From NCBI RefSeq assembly GCF_040448685.1, contig NZ_CP159290.1, positions 4,588,001 to 4,652,000 of the forward strand: DNA of 64,000 nt, in the 5' to 3' direction. How positions within the stretch are numbered: position 1 is the first letter of the stretch; each line of letters begins with the position of its first letter. The notes below the pieces were generated by a model. The model did not search any database, was not told the DNA's origin, and was given only the letters and a program-made list of their open reading frames with translations. Position numbers and translations under genes: made by a program. Source of the DNA: Cellulosimicrobium sp. ES-005. GTDB taxonomy: Bacteria; Actinomycetota; Actinomycetes; Actinomycetales; Cellulomonadaceae. Shown one piece after another: positions 25,901-34,642 of this stretch.

Positions 25901-26674
25901 GTTCCACCAGTCGGCGGACTCCGGGACGTCGGTCTGGTCGCCGAACACCTGCGGGGACGCGACGGGCAGGTCGGCGTACCAGTCGTAGAACGACAGCATG
26001 CTCCCGCCCAGGAGCTGCACGAACCGCGAACCCACCCCGTGCGACACCATCGACATCGCGGGGATGGGGGAGAACCCGGCGACGCGGTCGGGTCCGTAGG
26101 TCTTGATGGTGTGGACGTGGGCGGCGGCGACGATCTCGGCGGTCTCGTCCCAGGTGGCGCGCACGAGCCCGCCCTTGCCGCGCGCCGACTTGTAGGCGCG
26201 GGCCGACTCCGGGTCGGACGTGACCTTCTCCCACGCGAGCACGGGGTCGCCGCCCACCTCGTCCTTCGCCCGCCGGTACAGGTCGAGCAGGGTGCCGCGG
26301 ACGTAGGGGTAGCGCACGCGGGTGGGGGAGTAGGTGTACCAGGAGAACGCGGCGCCGCGGGGGCAGCCGCGGGGTTCGTACTCGGGGGAGTCGGGGCCGA
26401 CGGAGGGGTAGTCGGTCTGCTGGGTCTCCCAGGTGATGATGCCGTCCTTGACGTAGACCTTCCAGGAGCAGGACCCGGTGCAGTTCACGCCGTGGGTGGA
26501 GCGCACGACCTTGTCGTGGGACCAGCGGTCGCGGTAGAACACGTCGCCCTGGCGCCCGCCGGTCAGGAACACCTGCCGCAGGTCGTCGGACACCTGCCCG
26601 CGCCGCAGGCGGCTGCCCAGGCGCAGCAGGGCGTCGGCCGGGTCACGGGGGGTGCGCTCGTCGAGTGGGGGCAC
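22922..26674 (-). CDS. narG: Respiratory nitrate reductase alpha subunit (molybdenum catalytic subunit)
   Basis: A 1,250-residue Mo-bis-MGD enzyme that reduces nitrate to nitrite, facing the cytoplasm in the NarGHI complex. The FS0 cluster ligands are visible as His61 in [11 protein letters not shown] with C65, C69 and a later RGCPRGAA, the membrane-bound NarG pattern. [31 protein letters not shown] near residue 230 includes the region of the Mo-ligand Asp, and [17 protein letters not shown] follows. Full length and intact. It opens narGHJI; narK ends 63 nt upstream on the same strand, so all five may form one transcript. Confidence 0.97.
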   Translation of the reverse strand: [1250 protein letters not shown]

Positions 26675-26737
26675 GACAGCTCCTCGGGTTCTCTGGGGCG
26701 GGGACGGCGGACGCGTCGCCGGCGTTCCCGGTCGGGG

Positions 26738-28084
26738 TCAGGAGGGGTTCGGGGCGCCCGGCCGGGCGTAGTAGTGCCACGTGAGCCACGTGCACAGGGC
26801 GAAGAACACGGCGCACCCGACGAAGAACGACCGCGCGGGGACGAGCGAGAGCCCGATGCCGACGAGGAACGGGCCGAACGCGGCGATCGAGGCGGTCCAG
26901 CCGATCACCCCGCCCGCCTGGCGGCGCGGGAAGATCATCGGCATCTGCTTGAACGTCCCTGCGTTGCCGATCCCGGCGAAGGTGAACACCGCGAGCATCC
27001 CCGCGAGGAACCAGCCGAACTGCCCGACGTCGTGCGGGTCGAGGAAGAACAGCGAGAACACCGTCGAGACCGTCATGCCGATCCCGGCGACGAGGGTCCA
27101 GACCGCACCGCCGAACCGGTCGCACAGCGGCCCGAACCCGGCGCGCGCGGCCGAGCCGAGCAGCGGGCCGAGGAACGCGTAGCGCAGCGGGTCGGGCGCG
27201 TTCTCGAACCCGCCGTACTCCGCGACGATGAGCAGCCCGAGCTGGGCCGCGAACCCGCTGAACGCGCCGAAGGTCATGAGGTAGATCGCCGTCATGATCC
27301 ACGTGTGCTTGTTGCCGAAGATGTCGAGCTGCTCGCGGAAGTTCGCGCTCACCGGGACCCGGCGCAGGTACAGGGCGGCGAGCACCGCGCCGAGCACGGT
27401 CCACGGCACGAGGACGAGGCCTGCGTTGTGCAGCCAGAGATGGCTGCCCGTCGCCGTCTGCTGCGGCGTGAGGGCCGCCGTGCCGAGGAGGCCGAAGCCG
27501 ACGACCCACGGCGTGAGGAACTGGATGAGGCTCACGCCGAAGTTGCCGATCCCGGCCTGCAGCCCCAGCGCCGTCCCCGCCATGCGCCGGGGGAAGAAGT
27601 AGCTCGTCGAGGGCATGAACCCGGAGAACGCGCCGCCGCCGATCCCCGCCGCGACCGCGAGCAGCATGAGCACCGCGTACGGCGTGCTCGCGTCGCGCAC
27701 GGCGAAGGTCCAGCCGAGCATCGGCAGGAGGACGAGCGTCGCCGTGCCGCCCACGAGCGTGCGCGTGCCGACGACGGGCGGGAGGAACATGTAGACCATG
27801 CGGAACAGCCCGCCGGCGAGGCCGGGGACGGCCGTGAGCCAGTAGAGCTGTGCCGTCGTGAGGTCGAAGCCGACGTCGTTGAGCCGGGGCGCGACCGCGC
27901 TCACGAGGTACCACGCGCAGAACGCGAGCGTGAGGTTGTACGTCGTGATCCACAGCGTGCGCCACGCGAACCGGCGGTCCCAGCGCGACTCGTCCTCGGG
28001 GTCCCACGTCGACAGGTCCACGCTCGACGGCGTGCGCACCGCCCGCAGCAGCGAGGGCGGCCTGGTGGTGGCAGGGGCGGTCAT
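26738..28084 (-). CDS. narK: Nitrate/nitrite transporter (MFS)
   Basis: A 448-residue twelve-helix NarK protein that imports nitrate and/or exports nitrite. Both nitrate signature regions are present: GIGNFGVSLIQFLTPWVVG (about residues 173-191) and GIGNAGTFKQMPMIFP (about 372-387), plus the substrate-binding Arg in GLFRMVYMF. First gene of the narK-narGHJI run. A near-perfect inverted repeat lies 22 nt upstream of its start, a likely operator. Confidence 0.95.
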   Translation of the reverse strand: MTAPATTRPPSLLRAVRTPSSVDLSTWDPEDESRWDRRFAWRTLWITTYNLTLAFCAWYLVSAVAPRLNDVGFDLTTAQLYWLTAVPGLAGGLFRMVYMFLPPVVGTRTLVGGTATLVLLPMLGWTFAVRDASTPYAVLMLLAVAAGIGGGAFSGFMPSTSYFFPRRMAGTALGLQAGIGNFGVSLIQFLTPWVVGFGLLGTAALTPQQTATGSHLWLHNAGLVLVPWTVLGAVLAALYLRRVPVSANFREQLDIFGNKHTWIMTAIYLMTFGAFSGFAAQLGLLIVAEYGGFENAPDPLRYAFLGPLLGSAARAGFGPLCDRFGGAVWTLVAGIGMTVSTVFSLFFLDPHDVGQFGWFLAGMLAVFTFAGIGNAGTFKQMPMIFPRRQAGGVIGWTASIAAFGPFLVGIGLSLVPARSFFVGCAVFFALCTWLTWHYYARPGAPNPS

Positions 28085-28105
28085 GTCGTCCTCCCGTCGT
28101 CGCAG

Positions 28106-28130
28106 GTCACGACCACACCGACGTCGTGAC
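28106..28130. promoter_or_regulatory. Candidate operator upstream of narK (8-9-8 inverted repeat)
   Basis: GTCACGAC (28106-28113), 9-nt spacer, GTCGTGAC (28123-28130): perfect arms. It is 22 nt before the narK ATG and 75 nt after the regulator gene's stop, so it probably controls narK. A second small palindrome, CCGGGT-4-ACCCGG, is at 28133-28148. Confidence 0.55.
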
Positions 28131-28178
28131 GCCGGGTCCGTACCCGGTGCGCCGTCAGCATGACCCGGCGGACGGGAG

Positions 28179-28194
28179 CCGCGGCGGGCCGCGG
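28179..28194. terminator. Hairpin after the regulator gene
   Basis: CCGCGG-CGGG-CCGCGG lies 12 nt downstream (minus strand) of the regulator stop. AATAAT at 28201-28206 overlaps the stop region. Probable terminator separating the regulator from narK. Confidence 0.5.
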
Positions 28195-28205
28195 ACCGTG
28201 AATAA

Positions 28206-28937
28206 TCAGCTCGCGCGCGAGAGCTGCAGCACGCAGTGGTGCGGCTCGACGAAGGGCAGCAGCGCCTCCGCGCGGACGGGCCCGCCGACGCCCGCGAGCA
28301 CGCCCTGCACGAGGCCGAGGTGGACGGCGCAGACCACGTCCTCGCGGTCCGCCGCGAGCGCGAGGAACGGGCACCGGTAGAGATGGAACCGCAACCGCTC
28401 CTCCTCGAGCTCGGGGTCGAGCCCGAGCTGGTGCAGGTGGTCGTCGAGCGCGGCGAGCTGGTTCTCCGGCGTGGGCTCGGGCGCGTCGCGGCCCGAGGAA
28501 CGGAGCACGTCGACGAGCCGCCGGCCCGCCACGCGCGCGGTCCCGGCGAGGACGTCGCGCGTGCCGTGCGCGGCGTCGTCGTGCGCGGCGCCCTGGGCGG
28601 CGTCGCCGTGACCGAGCACCGTGCGGGTCAGTGCGGCCCGGACGAGCGACTCGCCGAGGCGCCGCGCCGCGCCGTCGTCCCGCGGCGGGTCCTCGCCCGC
28701 GATCGCCTCGTAGAGGATGCGCGGGCGTCCACGCGTCGTGCGCACCTCGGGGGCGCTGCGCACGAACCCCGCGTCCGCGAGCCGTTGGAGGTGCTCGCGC
28801 GTCGCGCTCGGACACAGCTCCGCCTCGCGCGAGAGGTCGGCGACCGTCATCGGGCCGCGTTCCTGGAGCGCGTGCAGCAGCGTCAGCCGGCTCGACGACG
28901 CGAGAGCGCGGTACGTGGTCGACGTGTCCTCGGGCAC
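28206..28937 (-). CDS. ArsR/SufR-like transcriptional regulator with Fe-S type cysteines
   Basis: A 243-residue winged-helix regulator. Residues 8-75 form the DNA-binding domain (RLTLLHALQERGPMTVADLSREA ... TREHLQRLADAGFV, then a basic wing RTTRGRPRILYEA). The C-terminal half has three cysteines, in YRCPF, VVCAVHLG and PHHCVL, with 13 and 31 residues between them, a spacing close to the 4Fe-4S ligands of SufR. It therefore probably senses oxygen, NO or redox state through an Fe-S cluster. Lying directly upstream of narK, it is the obvious candidate to control nitrate respiration. GTG at 28937 was chosen because the frame further upstream is not conserved-looking and CACGAT sits 6 nt before it. 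Confidence 0.8.
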   Translation of the reverse strand: MPEDTSTTYRALASSSRLTLLHALQERGPMTVADLSREAELCPSATREHLQRLADAGFVRSAPEVRTTRGRPRILYEAIAGEDPPRDDGAARRLGESLVRAALTRTVLGHGDAAQGAAHDDAAHGTRDVLAGTARVAGRRLVDVLRSSGRDAPEPTPENQLAALDDHLHQLGLDPELEEERLRFHLYRCPFLALAADREDVVCAVHLGLVQGVLAGVGGPVRAEALLPFVEPHHCVLQLSRAS

Positions 28938-29028
28938 GACGCCATCGTGCCCCGGACCGACGCCGGCGGACCGGCCGCGAGGCGGGTCCACCACCGATCG
29001 GTGACGAAGGTCCCGCGCGGGCAGGCCG

Positions 29029-29583
29029 TCAGGCCTCGGGAGCCCCCTTGTCGAGCGCCGCGCGCAGGCTCGGCCACGCGTCCGCGAACGCGGGCAGCAG
29101 GTCGAGGGTCGCGACGTCGTCGACCGGGACCCAGCGGACCTCGACGCTCTCCGCGTCCGTCGCGCGCGGGTCGACCTCCGCGCCGTCCGCGATCTCCCCG
29201 AGGACCGTCGTGTAGCGCCACGGACCGTGGTCGAGCACACGCTCGCCCACGACGTCCACGTGCGCGGGGTCGATGCCCGCCTCCTCCTCGGCCTCGCGCA
29301 GGGCTCCCTGGGCCGGGGTCTCGTCCGGCCCGACGGCGCCGCCCGGCACTCCCCACGTCCCGCCCTGGTCGGACCAGGGCGCGCGATGCTGCAGGACGAC
29401 GTCGGTCAGGCGGCCCGCGCGGTCGCGCCGCCCGAGCAGGAGCCCGGCGGCGCCGAAGAGACCCCAGTGCCGACGGCCGCACTCGCACTCCACCCAGCCG
29501 TCGCCCGGCTGCAGGTGGCGAGGGAGCCGCGGGGGCGGGTCGCCGGGATCGCGGGGCGCGGTCGGGATGGTCACGGGGCCCAT
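29029..29583 (-). CDS. Nudix hydrolase
   Basis: A 184-residue Nudix protein. The box GAVGPDETPAQGALREAEEEAGI (about residues 81-103) has the full G-x5-E-x7-REAxEEAGI pattern with the metal-binding glutamates. Upstream, WVECECGRRHWGLFGAAGLLL has a CxC-type element and the start of the Nudix fold; QHRAPWSDQGGTWGVPGG is the usual strand before the box. Such actinobacterial proteins hydrolyse (d)NTPs, ADP-ribose or similar; the substrate cannot be fixed. The start could be the ATG at 29583 or GTG at 29574. Confidence 0.88.
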   Translation of the reverse strand: MGPVTIPTAPRDPGDPPPRLPRHLQPGDGWVECECGRRHWGLFGAAGLLLGRRDRAGRLTDVVLQHRAPWSDQGGTWGVPGGAVGPDETPAQGALREAEEEAGIDPAHVDVVGERVLDHGPWRYTTVLGEIADGAEVDPRATDAESVEVRWVPVDDVATLDLLPAFADAWPSLRAALDKGAPEA

Positions 29584-29683
29584 GCTGCCAGGCCGGCGCG
29601 CCGCGCGGCGCCGGATCCCAGCGCGGACGCCCCGGAAAAAGGTTGCCCGGGTTGACCACCGCGCGGCGTACGCTGGTCCGCTT

Positions 29684-30922
29684 GTGAGCAGGATCGGAGA
29701 GGTCGTCGCACCGCGACGCATGGGCACCGGCTTCCGCTGGTTGCTGTCGTCGTCGTGGACGAGCAACGTCGGCGACGGCATCGCCCTGGCGGCGGGGCCG
29801 CTGCTCGTCGCGTCCCAGACCGACTCCGCGTTCCTCGTCGCGCTCGCCGCCCTGCTGCAGCGGCTGCCCTGGCTCCTGTTCGGCCTCTGGGCCGGGGCGC
29901 TGGCCGACCGCCTCGACCGGCGCGTCGTCGTCATGGTGGCCAACGCGCTGCGTGCGGTCGTCGTCGTGGCGCTGTGCGTCCTCATCGCGACCGGGCACGT
30001 GAGCATCGGCGTCGTCCTCGCCGTGATGTTTCTGTACGGCGTCGCCGAGGTGTTCGCGGACTCGGCGTCCCAGACCCTGCTCCCGATGCTCGTCGAGCCG
30101 CGCGACCTCGGCACGGGCAACGCCCGGCTCCAGGCCGGGTTCCTCACCGCCAACCAGCTGCTGGGACCGCCGGTCGGCGCGTTCCTCTTCGCGCTCGGGA
30201 TGGTCTGGCCGTTCGTCGTCCAGGTCGTGTGCGTCGCGCTCGCCGTCGTGCTCGTGGGGCGGATCGCGACCACACCGGGCGGTGTGCGCGAGACGCAGAC
30301 CCACCTCCGCCAGGACATCGCCGAGGGCGTGCGGTGGATCCTCGGGAACGCCCCGGTGCGGACGCTCGCGCTCGTCATCCTCGCCTTCAACGTGACCTGG
30401 GCCGCGCCGTGGGGCGTCCTCGTCAAGTACGCGCTCGACCACCTCGACATGGGCGAGGTCGGGTTCGGGCTCCTCACGACGGCGTCGGCCGTCGGCGGCG
30501 TCGTGGGCATCGCGTCGTTCGGGTGGCTCGAGCGGCACGTGCGCCTGTCGACCCTCATGCGCGTGTGCCTCTCGCTCGAGGTCCTCATGCACCTCGCGCT
30601 CGCCCTCACCACGACCGGCTGGGTCGCGCTCGCGATCATGGTCGTCTTCGGTGCGTACGCGTTCGTGTGGGGCACCGTGTCCAACACGATCCGGCAGCGT
30701 GCCGTCCCCACGGAGTTCCAGGGACGCGTCGGCTCGGTCTACATGGTCTGCGTGTTCGGCGGCAGCGTCGTCGGACAGGCGCTGGGCGGCGTCCTCGCCC
30801 AGGCGTGGGGGATCACCGCACCGTTCTGGTTCGCGTTCGTCGGCGCGGGCGTCACGCTCGCGCTCGTGTGGCGCCAGCTCGGGCACATCGCGCACGTGGG
30901 CGAGGTCCCCGTGGCCGACTGA
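29684..30922 (+). CDS. MFS transporter (EntS-like)
   Basis: A 412-residue twelve-helix major facilitator. ALADRLDRRVVVMVANALRA near residue 73 is the loop 2-3 motif, and LVEPRDLGTGNARLQAGFLTANQLLGPPVG near 138 is typical of the EntS/MFS_3 branch. Substrate unknown; exporters of siderophores and macrolides belong here. GTG at 29684 has a TACGCT hexamer 9 nt upstream. The downstream gene encodes another MFS protein of a related branch, 58 nt away. Confidence 0.82.
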   Translation: MSRIGEVVAPRRMGTGFRWLLSSSWTSNVGDGIALAAGPLLVASQTDSAFLVALAALLQRLPWLLFGLWAGALADRLDRRVVVMVANALRAVVVVALCVLIATGHVSIGVVLAVMFLYGVAEVFADSASQTLLPMLVEPRDLGTGNARLQAGFLTANQLLGPPVGAFLFALGMVWPFVVQVVCVALAVVLVGRIATTPGGVRETQTHLRQDIAEGVRWILGNAPVRTLALVILAFNVTWAAPWGVLVKYALDHLDMGEVGFGLLTTASAVGGVVGIASFGWLERHVRLSTLMRVCLSLEVLMHLALALTTTGWVALAIMVVFGAYAFVWGTVSNTIRQRAVPTEFQGRVGSVYMVCVFGGSVVGQALGGVLAQAWGITAPFWFAFVGAGVTLALVWRQLGHIAHVGEVPVAD

Positions 30923-30980
30923 CCGTCCGCCGACGGCGAATTCCGTGGACCGTGTGGGTGGCGGCCGTCAGGATGTGCGG

Positions 30981-32294
30981 GTGAGCCATACGCCGTACGA
31001 GAACACCGACGCCCCCACCGCCGACGACCTCTCCGACGGTGTGGAGAACGACGCCCCGGTCGACGACACGCTCGCGAAGCCCCGGTGGCGACGGGACACC
31101 GCGATCTTCCTCTCCGGGCAGACCGTCTCCCTGTTCGGCTCGATGCTCGTCCAGTACGCCGTGATGTGGCACCTGACGATCGAGACCAAGTCCGGGGCCG
31201 TGCTCGCGCTGAGCACCCTCTTCGGGTTCCTGCCGCAGGCGGTCGTCTCGATCTTCGGCGGCGTGTGGGCGGACCGGGTGAACCGCAAGGCGCTCGTCAT
31301 CGCCGCCGACGGCACGATCGCCGTGACGACCCTCGCGCTCGCGCTCCTCATGCTCGGCGGCGCGGACGACCTCTGGCTCATCTACGCCGCGCTCGCGATC
31401 CGCTCCACGGGCGCCGGGATCCAGACCCCCGCGGTCGCGGCCCTGCTCCCGCAGATCGTCCCGACCAGCAAGCTGCTGCGCGTCAACGGGATCAACCAGT
31501 CGATCCAGTCCGCGATGATGCTCCTCGCCCCCGCGGTCGCCGCGGCCGTCTACGCCAGCACGTCCATCGTCTCCGTGTTCTTCGTCGACGTCGTCACCGC
31601 CGTGATCGGGATCGGCCTCCTCCTGCTCGTGCCCGTCCCGACGCTCGCGCACGCCGCCGCCGGCGAGCGAGCAGGGTACTTCGACGACCTCGTCGAGGGC
31701 TTCCGCTACCTCGGCTCGCACCCGTTCGTCCGGTGGGTGCTCGGCCTCTACGCCGTCGTGTTCCTGCTCATCGTCGCGCCGTCGTACCTCACCCCGCTCA
31801 TGGTCGCGCGGACCTTCGGCGAGGAGGTCTGGAAGCTCACCGTCAACGAGGTCGCGTTCTCCGTCGGCATGCTGCTCGGCGGCGTGCTCCTCGCCACCTG
31901 GGGCGGGCTCAAGAACCGCATCGCCATGATCGTCGGGTCGACGTTCGTGTTCGGCGTCCTGTCCGTCGCCATGGGTCTCTCGACGAACATGTGGGTGTTC
32001 TTCGTCTTCATGTTCCTGCTCGGCCTCTCCGTGCCGCCGTTCTCGACGACGTCCATGACCGTCCTGCAGGAGACCGTCGAGCCCGAGCGCCAGGGCCGCG
32101 TCTTCGGCTTCGTCGGCATCGTCATGGCCGTCTCGATGCCGCTCGGCATGGTCGTGTTCGGCCCGCTCGCCGACCGCTTCACCGTGGAGTCGCTCCTCGT
32201 CGTCTCCGGGATCCTCATGTTCCTCGTCATCACCGTCGCCGTCGCCCTGCCCTCCGGTCGCCGCGCGATCCGTGCCGCGGCCCAGCACGACTAG
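30981..32294 (+). CDS. MFS transporter (MFS_3/EntS-like)
   Basis: A 437-residue transporter with a 30-residue acidic N-terminal tail before the first helix (DTAIFLSGQTVSLFGSMLVQYAVMWHLT). The loop motif VWADRVNRKALVIAADG is at about residue 97, and LRVNGINQSIQSAMMLLAPAVAA matches the EntS/macrolide exporter branch. The GTG at 30981 is preceded by CAGGAT with a 6-nt gap, a near-consensus leaderless promoter, so it may be transcribed separately from the similar gene before it. It ends just before a hairpin-rich intergenic region. Substrate unknown. Confidence 0.83.
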   Translation: MSHTPYENTDAPTADDLSDGVENDAPVDDTLAKPRWRRDTAIFLSGQTVSLFGSMLVQYAVMWHLTIETKSGAVLALSTLFGFLPQAVVSIFGGVWADRVNRKALVIAADGTIAVTTLALALLMLGGADDLWLIYAALAIRSTGAGIQTPAVAALLPQIVPTSKLLRVNGINQSIQSAMMLLAPAVAAAVYASTSIVSVFFVDVVTAVIGIGLLLLVPVPTLAHAAAGERAGYFDDLVEGFRYLGSHPFVRWVLGLYAVVFLLIVAPSYLTPLMVARTFGEEVWKLTVNEVAFSVGMLLGGVLLATWGGLKNRIAMIVGSTFVFGVLSVAMGLSTNMWVFFVFMFLLGLSVPPFSTTSMTVLQETVEPERQGRVFGFVGIVMAVSMPLGMVVFGPLADRFTVESLLVVSGILMFLVITVAVALPSGRRAIRAAAQHD

Positions 32295-32347
32295 CACCCG
32301 CCTCGTCGCGGGTCGGGGTCGGGTCTACGGCCCGCAGGGTCGGGTCC

Positions 32348-32459
32348 GCGGTGGGGTCGGACCGTGTGCTCGGACTGGCGCACCGTCACCCTGGTCTGTC
32401 TGGCGGGAGTTCTGGGAGTGCGCCTCTGACGTCCTTCGCACACGGTCCGACCCCACCGC
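32348..32459. repeat. Perfect 22-bp inverted repeat with a conserved 68-nt loop (copy 1)
   Basis: Arms 32348-32369 and 32438-32459 match exactly; the left arm starts GCGGTGGGGTCGGACCGTGT. The loop segment 32390-32437 (CCTGGTCTGTC ... CTCTGACGTCC) recurs in inverted orientation at 32660-32712. It lies between convergent genes and may end transcription of the MFS gene. Confidence 0.75.
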
Positions 32460-32643
32460 TCGTCCTGGCCGTCACCGCACGAACCTCGGCCCGGTCCGGC
32501 GGTCCCGTTCGGTCCGGGCGGCCGGAAGGCCAACGGCCAGGGCGAGCGCGGGCTCGTCGCATGACCCACGAGCGTGGTGCGCCGACAGCGCGGCGGGCGC
32601 GACGGTCGTCGGGCAAGGGGCTGCGCGACGTGGGCCGAAGCCG

Positions 32644-32751
32644 GGCCGGGGTGGGTGGGGTGTGAAGGGCGTCAGAGCCGCGCTCCGAGAAGTGCCACCC
32701 GACAGACCCAGGCGACGGCGCGGCAGCCCGAACGCGCCATCCACCCCGGCC
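32644..32751. repeat. Related hairpin element, inverted (copy 2)
   Basis: Arms GGCCGGGGTGGGTGG (32644-32658) and its complement with one mismatch (32737-32751). The interior 32660-32712 is the reverse complement of the loop of copy 1 at most positions, while the arm sequences differ. So the loop is conserved and the stems are not. It precedes the accA stop by about 90 nt. Confidence 0.65.
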
Positions 32752-32842
32752 ACCCAACCCGACCACGCGGGTCGTGAAGCCGGCGCAGCCCGGCGCCGCG
32801 AGCACGCGGGTCGTGCACCGAGCCCGACGGCGGCGCGGAGGG

Positions 32843-34642
32843 TCAGTCGACGATCTCGCAGATGGCGGTGCCGGAGCTCACGCTCGCGCCGGCGGTGGCG
32901 GAGAGCGAGCGGACGGTGCCGGCGCGGTGGGCGAGGAGCGGCTGCTCCATCTTCATGGCCTCGAGCACGACGACGAGGTCGCCCTCGGCCACCTGGGCGC
33001 CGTCGGCGACGGCGACCTTGACGATGGTGCCCTGCATGGGGGAGGCGAGCGTCGTGCCGGAGGCGCCGCCGTTGGCCTTGCCGGTGCTCCGCCGCGCGGG
33101 CCGACGCGCGGCGTTCGCCGTGCGGGCACGGCCCGCGGCCATGCCGAGGCCGGCGGGGAGGACGACCTCCAGGCGCTTGCCGCCGACCTCGACGACGACG
33201 CGCTCGGTCGCGAGGGGCTCGTCGTCCTCGTCGGTGGAGGCGGCCGGGGCGGGCGCGAGCGCGGCGAGCTGGTCCGCGAACTCGGTCTCGATCCAGCGGG
33301 TGTGCACACGGAACGGCGCGTCGTCCGTGGGGACGAACGCCTCGGCGTCGAGCACGGCGCGGTGGAACGGCACGACCGTGGGGATGCCCTCGACCTCGAG
33401 CTCGCGCAGCGCGCGGCGGGCCCGCTGGACAGCCTGCTCGCGCGTGGCGCCGGTGACGATGACCTTGGCGATCATGGAGTCGAACGCGCCGGAGATCGTG
33501 TCGCCCTCGACGACGCCGGAGTCGACGCGCACGCCGGGCCCGGACGGGAAGCGCAGGCGCGAGATGCGGCCGGGGGCGGGGAGGAAGTTCGCGGCGGGGT
33601 CCTCGCCGTTGATGCGGAACTCGATCGAGTGGCCGCGCACCTGCGTCGACGTGTAGCCGAGGGGCTCGCCCGCGGCGATGCGCAGCTGCTCGCGGACGAG
33701 GTCGATGCCGGTGACCTCCTCGGACACCGGGTGCTCGACCTGGAGGCGCGTGTTGACCTCGAGGAAGGAGATGGTGCCGTCGGCCCCGACGAGGAACTCG
33801 CACGTGCCCGCGCCGACGTAGCCGGCCTCGCGCAGGATCGCCTCGGACGCCTTGTAGAGCTCGGCCTCCTGGGCGGCGCTGAGGTAGGGCGCGGGGGCCT
33901 CCTCGACGAGCTTCTGGTGGCGGCGCTGGAGGGAGCAGTCGCGCGTGGACACGACGACGACGGTGCCGTGCTCGTCCGCGAGGCACTGGGTCTCGACGTG
34001 GCGGGGCGTGTCGAGGTAGCGCTCGACGAAGCACTCGCCGCGCCCGAACGCGGCCGTGGCCTCGCGGACCGCGGACTCGTAGAGCTCGTCGATCTCGTCC
34101 GCGGTGCGGGCGACCTTGAGGCCGCGCCCGCCGCCGCCGAACGCCGCCTTGATCGCGATGGGCAGCCCGTGCTCGGCGGCGAAGGCGTGCACCTCGCTCG
34201 CGTCGGCGACGGGGTCGGGCGTGCCGGGGACCAGCGGAGCGCCGGCGCGCTGCGCGATGTGGCGTGCGCTCACCTTGTCACCGAGAGCGTCGATCGCGGC
34301 CGGCGGGGGCCCGATCCAGACGAGGCCGGCGTCGAGGACGGCCTGGGCGAACTCCGCGTTCTCGGCGAGGAAGCCGTACCCGGGATGCACCGCGTCGGCG
34401 CCGGAGCGGCGTGCGACGTCGAGCAGCTTCGCGATGTCGAGGTAGGTCTCGGCCGCCCGGGCGCCGCCGAGCGCGAACGCCTCGTCGGCGAGGTGCACGT
34501 GCAGGGCCTGCCGGTCCGGGTCGGCGTAGACCGCGACGGACGCGATGCCGGCATCGGCGCAGGCACGGACGATCCGGACGGCGATCTCGCCACGGTTGGC
34601 GACGAGGACCTTGCTCAGGGGGCGGGTGGGGTTCGCGGGCAC
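32843..34642 (-). CDS. accA3: Acyl-CoA carboxylase alpha subunit (biotin carboxylase plus biotin carrier)
   Basis: A 599-residue bifunctional subunit of acetyl/propionyl-CoA carboxylase. The N-terminal biotin carboxylase begins [14 protein letters not shown], with the ATP-grasp [12 protein letters not shown] near residue 162 and [21 protein letters not shown] near 290. The C-terminal carrier domain has the biotinylated Lys in EAMKME (about residue 563). It pairs with the beta and epsilon subunits 4-7 kb away on the same strand, and BirA, which biotinylates it, is encoded at 41.8 kb. GTG start at 34642 with TACCGT 5 nt upstream. Preferred acyl-CoA cannot be deduced from this subunit. Confidence 0.94.
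   Translation of the reverse strand: MPANPTRPLSKVLVANRGEIAVRIVRACADAGIASVAVYADPDRQALHVHLADEAFALGGARAAETYLDIAKLLDVARRSGADAVHPGYGFLAENAEFAQAVLDAGLVWIGPPPAAIDALGDKVSARHIAQRAGAPLVPGTPDPVADASEVHAFAAEHGLPIAIKAAFGGGGRGLKVARTADEIDELYESAVREATAAFGRGECFVERYLDTPRHVETQCLADEHGTVVVVSTRDCSLQRRHQKLVEEAPAPYLSAAQEAELYKASEAILREAGYVGAGTCEFLVGADGTISFLEVNTRLQVEHPVSEEVTGIDLVREQLRIAAGEPLGYTSTQVRGHSIEFRINGEDPAANFLPAPGRISRLRFPSGPGVRVDSGVVEGDTISGAFDSMIAKVIVTGATREQAVQRARRALRELEVEGIPTVVPFHRAVLDAEAFVPTDDAPFRVHTRWIETEFADQLAALAPAPAASTDEDDEPLATERVVVEVGGKRLEVVLPAGLGMAAGRARTANAARRPARRSTGKANGGASGTTLASPMQGTIVKVAVADGAQVAEGDLVVVLEAMKMEQPLLAHRAGTVRSLSATAGASVSSGTAICEIVD

Larger units (their letters stand above)
32295..32842. other. 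548-bp gene-free convergent intergenic region
   Basis: It contains the two hairpin elements described separately, a GC-rich middle with small palindromes around 32519-32545 (GGCCGGAAGGCC), and a direct repeat CACGCGGGTCGTG at about 32764-32776 and 32802-32814. No credible gene, promoter or RNA gene is seen. Confidence 0.6.

Noticed and set aside
29652-29674. A standard promoter TTGACC...TACGCT for the MFS gene at 29684
   Set aside because: The spacing between the boxes is only 11 nt; at most the TACGCT acts as a -10.
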